This document shows, in pieces, positions 53,888-63,307 of a DNA stretch of 64,000 nucleotides (positions are counted from its first letter, which is position 1; each line of letters starts with the position of its first letter). The notes beneath the pieces were generated by a model, which made no database searches, was not told the DNA's origin, and was given only the letters and a program-made list of their open reading frames with translations. The stretch is from assembly GCF_037782385.1 (NCBI RefSeq), contig NZ_JBBEXD010000001.1, forward strand, positions 372,001-436,000, given 5' to 3'. The stretch is from Ascidiimonas meishanensis (GTDB taxonomy: Bacteria; Bacteroidota; Bacteroidia; Flavobacteriales; Flavobacteriaceae). The translations under genes and the position numbers were made by a program.

Positions 53888-55234
53888 TTAGTTTCCTATA
53901 TGGGCTTTAATTCTTGGAATGGTTAGTATATGAGTTTGTCTACCATTTACATATCTAAATCCATTTACTCCATAAAATCCGGCTTCTTCCAACATTATTC
54001 GTATGTCTCTTTTCCATTCTTCTAAATAGATTTTAGTATTTAATTCAATGGCATAAACAGTATTGGGTAATAACAAGTAATCTCCATTTACAGGCACCCC
54101 ATTTTGTGAGTCCCACATACCTATTGTTGGTCCAGAAGAATGCCCATAGCTTCCTAATGGATGTGTATAAATTGAAGGACGTAAACCCTTCTTCTTTGCA
54201 TCTTGTAATGATTTTAATAAAATCTCATTACCGCTTGCTCCTGTTTTAAAGTTGCCCGTTAGAATGTCCTGTAGTTGATTGCCTTTAGCAAGTGCTTTCT
54301 GAAGAAAGTCAGGTACCGTTTTCTCATTAGGTTTAAGCACATAAGCTAGTTCTTGACAATCTGTATTAAGTCTTAGATACGTTATTCCAAAGTCACAATG
54401 TAGAAGGTCTCCCGGTTGTATAATCAAATCATCTGGACGCCCCGAGAAGGAATATAAATGTCCTACCAGTTTTTCGCTAGTTCTTTGCACATCTACCGTT
54501 GGATGAAACCAAGTTTCCAGCCCCAAATCTGTAACTTTTTGGCGCATCCACCACTCTACATCAGTCGTAGTTGTAATTCCTGGTGTAATTACCTTTTCAG
54601 AGAAGGCTTCAGCAATAATGTTATGGGTTATGGTAACCAATTGATTATAAATAACCATCTCACGAGGCGTACGAGTTTCTATCCATCCAATGGCTAATTT
54701 TTCTGCAGAAGTTATTCGCTTTTGATACTTCTTGGGAAGATATTCAATGAATTCTTCATAATCTGTTTTCACTAAACCGTCTGCAATATTGAAATTGGTA
54801 GAATAGTTGAGGCCTATTTTTTGAGGATTGCGTTCTTCAATTAACTGTACAAGTCTTTTCCATTGATCTGGTTCTTTTTCTTTATCCCATGCAGATATAA
54901 TGCTTTTGCCCACACTATATCTGGCTACTGCAAGTTTCTCAATGGTGTTTTTTGATTTGTCTCTATAAAAAACCAAAATTGTGCGTCTACGTGCATTTAA
55001 CCAAGTAGCTGGAAGCATAGTTCGCAACACCGGGTCTTCATTATACTCTCTTGAAATAACAACCCACATATCAAAACCCGTACTATCCATCAATTGTGGT
55101 AATAACTTGTTAAATCGCTCTTCTAAAATCGTATCAATTATTACTGCACGTTGTTTTTCTGTAAAGATGGTTTGTGCATGGATTTGGGTAACAAATAATG
55201 TAATTGTGAAAGATAGAAAGTAAATAAATTTCAT
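53888..55234 (-). CDS. Secreted M24-family metallopeptidase (Xaa-Pro aminopeptidase-like)
   Basis: A 448-aa protein with a signal peptide (I-Y-F-L-S-F-T-I-T-L-F-V, cleavage near H-A-Q). The N-terminal creatinase-like domain covers about residues 25-180; the pita-bread domain follows. The five metal ligands of M24 are present: Asp in H-C-D-F-G, Asp in N-T-D-C-Q, His in S-Y-G-H-S-S-G, Glu in I-E-L-N-T and Glu in M-L-E-E-A-G. It should remove N-terminal residues before proline, or act as a related aminopeptidase, in the periplasm. It is a single-gene unit. Confidence 0.87.
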   Translation of the reverse strand: MKFIYFLSFTITLFVTQIHAQTIFTEKQRAVIIDTILEERFNKLLPQLMDSTGFDMWVVISREYNEDPVLRTMLPATWLNARRRTILVFYRDKSKNTIEKLAVARYSVGKSIISAWDKEKEPDQWKRLVQLIEERNPQKIGLNYSTNFNIADGLVKTDYEEFIEYLPKKYQKRITSAEKLAIGWIETRTPREMVIYNQLVTITHNIIAEAFSEKVITPGITTTTDVEWWMRQKVTDLGLETWFHPTVDVQRTSEKLVGHLYSFSGRPDDLIIQPGDLLHCDFGITYLRLNTDCQELAYVLKPNEKTVPDFLQKALAKGNQLQDILTGNFKTGASGNEILLKSLQDAKKKGLRPSIYTHPLGSYGHSSGPTIGMWDSQNGVPVNGDYLLLPNTVYAIELNTKIYLEEWKRDIRIMLEEAGFYGVNGFRYVNGRQTHILTIPRIKAHIGN

Positions 55235-55299
55235 TGTAGTGTTGTAATTGATTTGGCTAAAATTACTAAATAATAAGATACTCTTTTATGTTATTAAAA

Positions 55300-55330
55300 G
55301 AAAGAGACGTCCAAAGACGCCTCTTTCCCG
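55300..55330 (-). terminator. Terminator after the vWA/plug fusion gene
   Basis: Stem GAAAGAG-A-CGTC / GACG-C-CTCTTTC with one A/C mismatch and loop CAAA; on the minus strand it is followed by TTTTAAT. Confidence 0.75.
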
Positions 55331-55340
55331 CTCAATAGAG

Positions 55341-55353
55341 CTAACCAACCAAA
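55341..55353 (-). other. TTTGGTTGGTTAG pre-terminator element, copy 3
   Basis: On the minus strand TTTGGTTGGTTAG sits 6 bp after the stop codon and before the terminator, same orientation relative to its gene as the copies at 12761 and 14321. Confidence 0.5.
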
Positions 55354-55359
55354 CTACAC

Positions 55360-57432
55360 TTATAATTTATTTGAAGCTTTCACCAATCTTATAAACTCTG
55401 CACGATATCCTTCTTTATCTTCCTTTCTGGCAGAATCTGCAAGTCTAATAATCATATCTGCTGGTGCTTTGTTAAGAAAAGCTGATTTTCTAAGATGCAT
55501 CCCAAATAAACTAACGGCTGCAGCAAAACTAAAATCATTACTCATTTCTTTCACTTCATTTTTAAGTATATGCGTCATCTCAATACTTTTATCGCCATCT
55601 GGTTTTTTATACCTGAATTTCACCGTCATTAATTCTTTAGAAGAACCTGAATTGAGCATCTTGCTATACTTCAAATCTTTAACGGGTTTAAGGTATTCAC
55701 TTTTTACACCCACCGGAATAATCTCATAAAGTGCGGTTACAGAATGGCCACTACCCAATTCTCCTGCGTCTTTTGTATCATCTATAAAATCTTCATCATT
55801 TAAAAGTCGGTTTTCATAGCCTATAAGCCTATACCCTTTTACCAAAGCTGGATTAAATTCTACTTGAATTTTCACATCTTTTGCAATCGTAAACAAGGTA
55901 CCTCCAAACTCTTTTCCAAAAATAAGCTGCGCTTCCTGCATGGTATCTATATAAGCATGGTTTCCATTTCCTTTATCAGCCAGCGTTTCTAATTTTGAAT
56001 CTTTATAATTTCCCATTCCAAAACCTAGAACTGATAAAAACACTCCCGATTTTCTTTTTTCTTCTATTAAGGTTTCCATGGCTTGATCACTAGATGCACC
56101 TACATTAAAATCTCCGTCTGTAGCCAAAATAACTCTGTTATTTCCATTTTTTCTAAAATTCTTTACCGCAATATCATAGGCTAATTCTATACCTTCACCA
56201 CCAGCCGTAGAGCCTCCCGCTTCTAATTGCTCTAGTGCTTCCAATATAACTTTCTTATTTGTACCAGAAGTTGGTTCAAGAACTACTCCCGCCGCTCCTG
56301 CATAAACTACTATTGATACCCGGTCTTGCTCACGTAATTGGTTTGCCAATAATTTAAAGGCAGCTTTCAGTAATGGAAGTTTGTTAGCTGAACCCATTGA
56401 ACCAGAAACATCTATAAGAAAAACAAGGTTAGACGGTGGTAAATCTTTATTTTCAAACTTCTTACCCTGCAAGCCTATACGTACTAATTGCGTGTCTGGG
56501 TTCCAAGGAGTAATGGCAAGGTCTGTTTGAATGGCAAAAGGATGTTTGCCTTTTGGTTGTGGATACTCATAATCAAAATAATTAACCATTTCTTCAATCT
56601 TTACTGCATCAAAGGGAATGGATTCTCCGTTATTGATGAGTCTTCTTAAATTACTATAGCCAGCTTTGTCAACATCAATAGAGAACGTAGATAACGGTGC
56701 TAAAGCCGTATGTTTGAATTTATTTTCAAGGATTCTTGCATAGGCTTCCTCATTTTCAATTCTATAATTACCTTTCTTGGTAGTGATAACGATGCAACCA
56801 TTTACTGCTTGCTCGCCATAAAAAGAAGTCGCCTCTTTTTTCTTTAAGACTTTTGTTTCCTTAATGTTTTTTTTAGGCATGTCTTTTATAAGACCAACAA
56901 AAGCAGGATCAATCATCACTCCGTCTACAATGTAGAGTTTTTCTTTTTTAGCTGCTTTAGAAGTTTGACTTTGACGATTTTTTGAATTATTATCAACATC
57001 ATTACTAATTACACTGGTATACAGTCTTTGTGGAGATACTATTGCACTTTGATTAAATTTTTTGGAGGCAATAAGGCCAACAGAGCCCGTTGCATCTCTA
57101 CGTTTTTGCGTACCGTAACCAATAATTACAATTTCATCCAAAGATTTACTATCCTCTTCCAACTTTACATTAATAACCCCTGCTTTTTTTACTTTTCGTT
57201 TCTGTGTTTTATATCCCACATAAGAAAAAACTAGAATGTCTCTTTTCGAGACCGTTAGCGTATAATTACCATCAAAATCGGATTGAGTTCCGTTGGTAGT
57301 TCCTTGAACAACTATGTTGGCTCCAGGCAGTGGTCCACTAGCATCGCTAACCGTGCCTGTTATTTTTAGGTCTTGAGCAGTAATGCTCCAGCAGCTAAAT
57401 AATAAAATAAGTGTATAATATGCAGTTTTCAT
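55360..57432 (-). CDS. vWA protein fused to carboxypeptidase-regulatory and SusC-plug domains
   Basis: A 690-aa exported protein with a signal peptide. Domain order: carboxypeptidase-regulatory-like (I-T-G-T-V-S-D-A-S-G-P-L-P-G-A-N, about 23-97), a TonB-plug-like region (E-I-V-I-I-G-Y-G-T-Q-K-R then G-E-Q-A-V-N-G-C-I-V-I-T-T-K-K-G, about 103-225), a vWA-associated N-domain (about 240-320), the vWA domain with MIDAS D-V-S-G-S-M-G near 340 and a C-terminal DUF3520-like region (about 510-690), as in YfbK. There is no barrel, so the plug cannot serve import here. The outer-membrane-protein-style front may anchor or recruit it; that is inference. Function unknown. Confidence 0.87.
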   Translation of the reverse strand: MKTAYYTLILLFSCWSITAQDLKITGTVSDASGPLPGANIVVQGTTNGTQSDFDGNYTLTVSKRDILVFSYVGYKTQKRKVKKAGVINVKLEEDSKSLDEIVIIGYGTQKRRDATGSVGLIASKKFNQSAIVSPQRLYTSVISNDVDNNSKNRQSQTSKAAKKEKLYIVDGVMIDPAFVGLIKDMPKKNIKETKVLKKKEATSFYGEQAVNGCIVITTKKGNYRIENEEAYARILENKFKHTALAPLSTFSIDVDKAGYSNLRRLINNGESIPFDAVKIEEMVNYFDYEYPQPKGKHPFAIQTDLAITPWNPDTQLVRIGLQGKKFENKDLPPSNLVFLIDVSGSMGSANKLPLLKAAFKLLANQLREQDRVSIVVYAGAAGVVLEPTSGTNKKVILEALEQLEAGGSTAGGEGIELAYDIAVKNFRKNGNNRVILATDGDFNVGASSDQAMETLIEEKRKSGVFLSVLGFGMGNYKDSKLETLADKGNGNHAYIDTMQEAQLIFGKEFGGTLFTIAKDVKIQVEFNPALVKGYRLIGYENRLLNDEDFIDDTKDAGELGSGHSVTALYEIIPVGVKSEYLKPVKDLKYSKMLNSGSSKELMTVKFRYKKPDGDKSIEMTHILKNEVKEMSNDFSFAAAVSLFGMHLRKSAFLNKAPADMIIRLADSARKEDKEGYRAEFIRLVKASNKL

Positions 57433-57533
57433 ATGCTCAGGTTTTAATGGTTATTTGAACCAAAAGTAACCTTCACTAACTGCAATTAGAAGTGAGAATG
57501 AGTAAAACGCTCTTTTGAATGCGTGAAAATGAC

Positions 57534-58631
57534 TTAGGAGTGAGTCATTAATTTCTTTAGTGTCTTTTGTCTTTTTATTTTTCCGTTTTCAGTTTCTTTA
57601 AACTTGGAAAGCGAGATAATTTCTTTGGGGATTTCAAATTTTTCTAAAGTAGAAAGTTCATTAACCTTTTTGGATAACACCTCTTTATCAAGATTATCTC
57701 CTTCTACTATTAACACCAGTTTTTTTCCTAATTTTTCATCTGGCAAGCCAGCAACAAAAAATCTGTTTTCTATAATCTTATCAAGCTTAGCTTCAATTTG
57801 CTCGGGTATTAATTTTACCCCTCCGGAGTTAATAATATTATCAAAACGACCAATCCACTCAAATTCACGATCTGAAACTAGGTTTACTAAATCATTCGTT
57901 ACAATTGCTTCATCTGAAATATTAGGAGCATTAATCACCAAACAGTTTCTCTTATCCTGATTTACAGTTACATCGGGTAAGGTTTTAAAAGTTTTGACTT
58001 CTTTAGCCTTATCTGAAGAAAAATTATTGAGCCTCTTAGCTGCAATATGGGTTACCGTTTCGGTCATCCCATAGGTTTCATAAATAATGGTCTCCTTATC
58101 CTGTATGGACTCAAGCAACTCATTGGATACGGAAGCTCCTCCTACAATAATAGTTTTAACAAGATGCAAGTAAGGCAAAGAATTTTGCAATTGTAAAGGT
58201 ATTAAAGCACAAAAATCATATTCCTTGTTACTGTAGGATAAAGGATGTAAAGATGGAGCCACAAAATCTACATCTAAACCTAAAATCAATGCACGAATTA
58301 GCATCATTTTTCCTGCTATATACTCTGCTGGTAGGCAGTGTAAAGCACGATCACCTACCGAAACATTAAAAAAGTCACCGGTTGCAATTGCAGAATTTAC
58401 CATATACTGCTTCTTTAAACGAACTAGTTTGGGTTTACCTGTAGATCCAGAAGTTTTGACATCAATGTAATCTTTATCATTTAGCCAATCTATTAAAAAA
58501 TCACCTACCGACTGTTCATAGGGCTCACCTTCCTTTATTAAACTATAGGCAATTTCATTAAGTTCTTCTCTGTTAAAGTGATAACCGTTCCATTTGAATT
58601 TTAAATGTATATTCTTATATGTTGGTGTCAT
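57534..58631 (-). CDS. menE: o-Succinylbenzoate-CoA ligase-like acyl-adenylate synthetase
   Basis: A 365-aa ANL-superfamily enzyme, shorter than typical 450-500-aa ligases, as is usual for Bacteroidota MenE. The P-loop T-S-G-S-T-G-K-P-K lies near residue 60, Y-G-M-T-E-T-V-T-H near 187 and the C-terminal hinge E-W-I-G-R-F-D-N-I-I-N-S-G-G near 262, with the catalytic Lys region N-G-K-I-K-R near 355. MenE activates o-succinylbenzoate in menaquinone synthesis. No other men gene is in the window, so the assignment rests on the protein alone. Confidence 0.82.
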   Translation of the reverse strand: MTPTYKNIHLKFKWNGYHFNREELNEIAYSLIKEGEPYEQSVGDFLIDWLNDKDYIDVKTSGSTGKPKLVRLKKQYMVNSAIATGDFFNVSVGDRALHCLPAEYIAGKMMLIRALILGLDVDFVAPSLHPLSYSNKEYDFCALIPLQLQNSLPYLHLVKTIIVGGASVSNELLESIQDKETIIYETYGMTETVTHIAAKRLNNFSSDKAKEVKTFKTLPDVTVNQDKRNCLVINAPNISDEAIVTNDLVNLVSDREFEWIGRFDNIINSGGVKLIPEQIEAKLDKIIENRFFVAGLPDEKLGKKLVLIVEGDNLDKEVLSKKVNELSTLEKFEIPKEIISLSKFKETENGKIKRQKTLKKLMTHS

Positions 58632-58719
58632 AATTTGGCATAAATATTGGTAAAATTAACGAATAAGAATCGGCTAAAAAAAAATAGCTCAAATTTTATT
58701 CATAAACTTTCTTAAGATG

Positions 58720-58750
58720 TTGAATATGCAAATTGTATGGTATATATTTG
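58720..58750 (+). promoter_or_regulatory. Promoter for the DUF3857 gene pair
   Basis: TTG (58720-58722), 20-bp spacer, TATATTTG (58743-58750), matching both Bacteroidota boxes. The ATG at 58768 is 17 bp downstream, which argues against the upstream ATG at 58717. Confidence 0.6.
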
Positions 58751-58767
58751 AATTTAAACCCAAAATA

Positions 58768-60648
58768 ATGCGAGTCTTTTATGCTATTTTATTCCTACTT
58801 CCATTTGCGTTCTATTCACAGGAAGCTTCTAATGACTTTATTTTTTTAAATCGAGCTGAAGAAATAAAGGTTAATTTAAAGAATGATCGTTTTTCTATCG
58901 TAAAAAATGTACATGAAAAAGGAAAGTATCTTACTGGCAATAAGCTCTTTTATGCAAATGAGTTTATTCATTTTGACAGTTTCTCAGCTATTGAATCCAT
59001 TGAAGCATATACTGTACTGCCTGAAACCGGGCAAAAAATAAAAGTTGACCATATTGAAACCAAACATCAGTTTGATAATGGGATATTTTTTAGCGATCAA
59101 CAATCTAAAAATTTTGTTTTTCCTGGAGTCACTAGGGGTGCAGAAACTACTTTAAATTATACCGAAAAAATTATGGATCCACATTTTTTAGGCTCTTTTC
59201 GTTTTGGATCTTATGTACCTACTAAAAAAGCCAGTCTAAAAATAGAGTTCCCTAAAAATGTGGAAGTTGGGTATAAAGCTTTTCATTTAGAAAAATACAA
59301 TATTATTTTTGAGAAAGAAGAAACCTCTGATAGTTATATTTATAGTTGGTATGCTCAAAATATTAAAGACTTTAGGAAAGAGGAAAAAAGCCTATCCCCT
59401 GCTTATTACATTCCTCATGTAATCTTGTATATTAAAAATTACGATAGTAAACGTGGTAAAGTTTCTGTTTTAAACAATTCTGCTGATTTGTATAGTTGGT
59501 ACCGTTCTTTGATTAAACAAATTAGCAAAGAAGAACTTAAAACAGTCTATAAAATCACAGATGCGCTTACAAAGACCTACGACAAGAAATCTGATAAGGC
59601 TAAGGCCATATTTAATTGGGTACAAGATAATATTACTTATGTAGCTTTTGAAGATGGTTTAGGAGGATTTATTCCTCGCAATGCAGAAACTGTTTGCACC
59701 AAACGTTATGGAGATTGCAAGGATATGGCTAACTTGCTGTATGAAATGCTTAATTATGCAGGAATTGAAGCCTATCATGCCTGGATTGGCACAAGAGATC
59801 GTCCTTATTCCTATCAAGAAGTACCTACACCTATTGTTGACAATCATATGATTACTGCTGCAATAATTGAAAAGGATACTATTTTTCTAGATGCTACAGA
59901 TAGTTATGTGCCCTATGGAATGGCAAGTGCTTTTACACAAAGTAAAGAAGCACTTATTGGTATTGATGACACTAGTTATATCATCAAAAAAGTACCTGTC
60001 TCTAATACCAAAATGAGTGTCAGCCACATAAAAACTAAGCTTTATTTGAAGGAGGATTTTTTAAAAGCCCATCAAAAGCGCACCTTAACTGGATATGAAA
60101 AGGTAGAGTTTATAAATGAGTATACGTATAAAAAAGATTCAAAATCTAATGAGGAGTATCTCAATAACACATTAAAATTAGGCAATAATAAAAGTGCTTA
60201 CAACAATATTTTATTAAGTGATCTGGAAGATCGTACAAATCCTATAGAATTATCTTTTGACCTTACTTTAAATAATTATGTCAAGAATATTGCAGGGAAA
60301 ATTTTCTTGAATATGAATTTGGACAGATCTCTTTCTGAGTCTGATATTGACGTAGAAAAGCAACTTTACGCTAAGAAAATTGATTATCACTTTGAAAAAA
60401 TATTTGAAACAATATTTCAGATTCCGGAAGGCTATCAGGCATTGAAACTTCCAGAGAAACTTGCATTTGAATCTCCTAGTTACGGATATGAAATATCGTA
60501 TCAACTAGAACAAAATCAAGTTAGAATGAAAAAGCGTATTTATGTAAATACGCTGGTGATTGATAAAAATGGTTTTTCAAATTGGAACTTATTCATTAAC
60601 AGTCTCGTTAAAGCTTACAAAAAAAGTATTACCCTTAAAAAAGTATAG
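58768..60648 (+). CDS. Secreted DUF3857 protein with transglutaminase-like domain
   Basis: A 626-aa exported protein with a signal peptide (V-F-Y-A-I-L-F-L-L-P-F, cleavage near Y-S-Q). The N-terminal DUF3857 beta domain covers about residues 25-220. The transglutaminase-like domain (about 250-400) keeps a Cys-His-Asp triad: Cys in R-Y-G-D-C-K-D-M-A near 320, His in A-Y-H-A-W near 342 and Asp in F-L-D-A-T-D near 376. It may process peptide or cell-wall amide bonds in the periplasm. I start at 58768 for the signal peptide and promoter. It lies 6 bp before a second DUF3857 gene. Confidence 0.85.
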   Translation: MRVFYAILFLLPFAFYSQEASNDFIFLNRAEEIKVNLKNDRFSIVKNVHEKGKYLTGNKLFYANEFIHFDSFSAIESIEAYTVLPETGQKIKVDHIETKHQFDNGIFFSDQQSKNFVFPGVTRGAETTLNYTEKIMDPHFLGSFRFGSYVPTKKASLKIEFPKNVEVGYKAFHLEKYNIIFEKEETSDSYIYSWYAQNIKDFRKEEKSLSPAYYIPHVILYIKNYDSKRGKVSVLNNSADLYSWYRSLIKQISKEELKTVYKITDALTKTYDKKSDKAKAIFNWVQDNITYVAFEDGLGGFIPRNAETVCTKRYGDCKDMANLLYEMLNYAGIEAYHAWIGTRDRPYSYQEVPTPIVDNHMITAAIIEKDTIFLDATDSYVPYGMASAFTQSKEALIGIDDTSYIIKKVPVSNTKMSVSHIKTKLYLKEDFLKAHQKRTLTGYEKVEFINEYTYKKDSKSNEEYLNNTLKLGNNKSAYNNILLSDLEDRTNPIELSFDLTLNNYVKNIAGKIFLNMNLDRSLSESDIDVEKQLYAKKIDYHFEKIFETIFQIPEGYQALKLPEKLAFESPSYGYEISYQLEQNQVRMKKRIYVNTLVIDKNGFSNWNLFINSLVKAYKKSITLKKV

Positions 60649-60654
60649 AAACCT

Positions 60655-62574
60655 ATGAAAAAGCTATTTATTCTAATTTTACTAATCTCACCTACAGTTA
60701 CTTTTTCTCAGTATTATAAAGGGTATGATTGGAATTCAAAACCTGAAGTTGTAAAGCTTACTAATGAGGAAGAAAAGGAATCTTCTGTTGGAATCATAGA
60801 AAAATTAATCGTAGAATTTACGCCTTCCGGAGCTAATGGAAAGCAGTATGAAACCACACATACTTTGGTAAAGGTAAATGACGAAAAAGGTATTCAACAA
60901 CACAACAAAGTATACATTCCTATGTACGGTGTAAAGGAGCTTAAGGAAATTAAAGCAAGAACCATCAGTCCAAACGGAACAGTGCGCCTTTTAGATGAGA
61001 AAAACATCAAAGAAGTACAAAATGTAGAAGCATATGGAGATTTTAAAATTTTTGCCATTGAAGGTGTTGAAAAAGGTTCAGATATTGAAGTACTCTATAC
61101 AGTAGAAAAGGAGGCTTATCCATTTGGTATGGAGACCTTACAAAAAGACTATCCTGTTCGTTTTTCGGAATTTTTGTTTATCACTGGGGATTTAACGGGA
61201 AAAGCAAAAGCGTATGGTACCTCAAAAGAATTTATAAATTTGATAGTCTCCAATCGGAAAGCCCAGAAAATTACGGTTACTAATTTACCGGCAATGATTG
61301 AAGAGGAATACGCTACACCAGATGCAAATAAAGTTAGAATTGCCTACCAGTGTTTTGGTAAGGGTGTAAAAGTTACGCAAGAACAGTTATGGATTAATGT
61401 AATAAATAATATTTCTGGAGGATTATTTCCTTCTCAAGTGAATGAGCAGGTATTCAAAGAAGTTGAAGAAAAGGTAGTAAAGAATAATGAGCTCTCTTCA
61501 TATCAAAAAGCGGCTTTATTAGATAATTATATTAAAACAAACTTTACCATTGTAAAGAACAATAATCAACAGCTTTCTGAAGTTGATTATATTTTAGAAA
61601 ACCGTTCTGCAAGTGATTTTGGAATTGCAAAAGTATATGCGCACTTTCTAAAAGCTATGAATATTGAATATGAAGTAGTGATAAGTGCAAATCGTTTTCA
61701 ACAAAAATTTGATCCAGAATTTTTTAATCCACAAACTATTAGAGAGTTTTTAATTTACTTACCTAATGAACAGCAATATATTGCACCAGACAGAATAGAT
61801 TATCGCATTGGAGAAGCCCCGTTTTACCTTCTTGGAAACCAGGCTGTTTATGTAAATAAAGATTTGGAGTTTTACTTTGCAGAAATTACACAGGCGGATG
61901 CTAATTTCAGTAGAATTGTAAGGAATATTGATATTTCTTTTGATGAGGAAATGGAATCGGCAGAAATTATGCAGCATCAGGAATATTATGGTCATTGGGC
62001 AACTTCAAATCGCTCATTTGTTACCTTTAGTTCTCCTCAAGACCGGAAAGATTTTGATGATTATCTTACGGCCTCAGGAATTGAAAACAAAACAGTTCAA
62101 AATTATGAACTGCTTAATGAAAAATTATATCAGGAAGAGTACAACGTTCCATTTGTTGTTAATAGCACCATCACTTCTGGAGCTTTATTAGAAGAGGCAG
62201 GTGATAGTTATATTTTTGAAGTTGGTAAAGTGATTGGTACGCAAAGTGAGCTTTATCAGGAAAAAGAACGAGTGAACCCTATAGAAATGCAGTATCCAAA
62301 CAAATATAATTATAGCATTAAAGTTGCTATTCCTGAGGGGTATACTCCAGAAGGCTTAGAAAGCCTTGTAATTAATGAAAAATTGCTAAAAGAAGAAAAT
62401 CTATTATGTAGTTTTAAATCAAATTATGAAATAGTAACAAATACCATTCATATAACTATTGAAGAAATTTATGCCGTAAATAAATTTCCTAAAGAAAACT
62501 ATGAAGACTTTAGAAAAGTAATTAATGCTGCCTCAGATTTTAATAAAGCAACAATATTGTTTAGTGCAGAATAA
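60655..62574 (+). CDS. Secreted DUF3857 protein with inactive transglutaminase-like domain
   Basis: A 639-aa paralogue-like exported protein (signal peptide K-L-F-I-L-I-L-L-I-S-P, cleavage near T-F-S-Q). The DUF3857 domain is recognisable (I-V-E-F-T-P-S-G-A-N-G and I-K-A-R-T-I-S-P-N-G-T-V). Where the active partner has Y-G-D-C-K-D, this protein has S-A-S-D-F-G-I-A-K, with no Cys, and the His position reads V-V-I-S, so the triad is lost. It is probably a non-catalytic partner of the upstream protein, in the same operon; that is inference. Confidence 0.8.
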   Translation: MKKLFILILLISPTVTFSQYYKGYDWNSKPEVVKLTNEEEKESSVGIIEKLIVEFTPSGANGKQYETTHTLVKVNDEKGIQQHNKVYIPMYGVKELKEIKARTISPNGTVRLLDEKNIKEVQNVEAYGDFKIFAIEGVEKGSDIEVLYTVEKEAYPFGMETLQKDYPVRFSEFLFITGDLTGKAKAYGTSKEFINLIVSNRKAQKITVTNLPAMIEEEYATPDANKVRIAYQCFGKGVKVTQEQLWINVINNISGGLFPSQVNEQVFKEVEEKVVKNNELSSYQKAALLDNYIKTNFTIVKNNNQQLSEVDYILENRSASDFGIAKVYAHFLKAMNIEYEVVISANRFQQKFDPEFFNPQTIREFLIYLPNEQQYIAPDRIDYRIGEAPFYLLGNQAVYVNKDLEFYFAEITQADANFSRIVRNIDISFDEEMESAEIMQHQEYYGHWATSNRSFVTFSSPQDRKDFDDYLTASGIENKTVQNYELLNEKLYQEEYNVPFVVNSTITSGALLEEAGDSYIFEVGKVIGTQSELYQEKERVNPIEMQYPNKYNYSIKVAIPEGYTPEGLESLVINEKLLKEENLLCSFKSNYEIVTNTIHITIEEIYAVNKFPKENYEDFRKVINAASDFNKATILFSAE

Positions 62575-62680
62575 AAGTTATGCTCTTAAAAAGTGGCATT
62601 TGTATGCATTATTTTAAACAAAACAGGATTAATTTAGACCCAAAGAGAAATCGCTACTTTTTCAATAAAAGGATGCTCAT

Positions 62681-63307
62681 CTAAATATTACCCATTTGAC
62701 TTTTAGTTTCTAAAGAAAATAGGTTGTTCTGCAGGGTAAGTGTATTTAGTTTCAACAAACGCTCTTCTGAAATAGAAAAATCTGTCAATAAATTATCATT
62801 TAAATACAATACTTCAAGATTTGAAAGCGCATTGATAGATTCTGGGAGATAGGTTAATTGATTGAAATCTAAAAAAAGAAATTCAAGATGGTATAAATCT
62901 CCAATTGACTCTGGAATGTAACTCAATTGATTTGTTCCCAGTCCAAGACTATTTAGGTTTGAAAGCTTTCCAAGACCGTTAGGAAGATTTTTTAATTTAT
63001 TGTCAAATAAAAAAAGTCTTCTAAGGTTAGTCATTTCTGAAATGAATTCAGGAATGTGAGTAAGTTGATTTGTGTCGAGGTATAATATTTCAAGATGTTG
63101 GAAGGTAACTAAGAATTTTGGTATTGAGGTTAATTTATTACCATTTAAATCTAGTATTCTCAAATTTGAAATTTGTTGAATCTGTGGATATAACTCATGA
63201 AGATCCTCGTCAGCAATATCAAAATTAGAAAGGTTTAGAACATCTCTTCCGGTTTGGATTATTTCTTTGATTTTATGTCTGGCTATATTCATTTTACTCT
63301 TTTCCAT
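62681..63307 (-). CDS. Leucine-rich repeat protein
   Basis: A 208-aa protein with about seven 23-residue LRRs from residue 45 on (L-R-I-L-D-L-N-G-N-K-L-T-S-I-P, L-E-I-L-Y-L-D-T-N-Q-L-T-H-I-P, and so on). The L-x-x-L-x-L-x-x-N-x-L-x-x-(I/L)-P pattern is the small bacterial/plant-like type. There is no signal peptide or membrane helix, so it should be cytoplasmic and serve in protein binding. The partner is unknown. The start may instead be the internal ATG six codons later. Confidence 0.82.
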   Translation of the reverse strand: MEKSKMNIARHKIKEIIQTGRDVLNLSNFDIADEDLHELYPQIQQISNLRILDLNGNKLTSIPKFLVTFQHLEILYLDTNQLTHIPEFISEMTNLRRLFLFDNKLKNLPNGLGKLSNLNSLGLGTNQLSYIPESIGDLYHLEFLFLDFNQLTYLPESINALSNLEVLYLNDNLLTDFSISEERLLKLNTLTLQNNLFSLETKSQMGNI

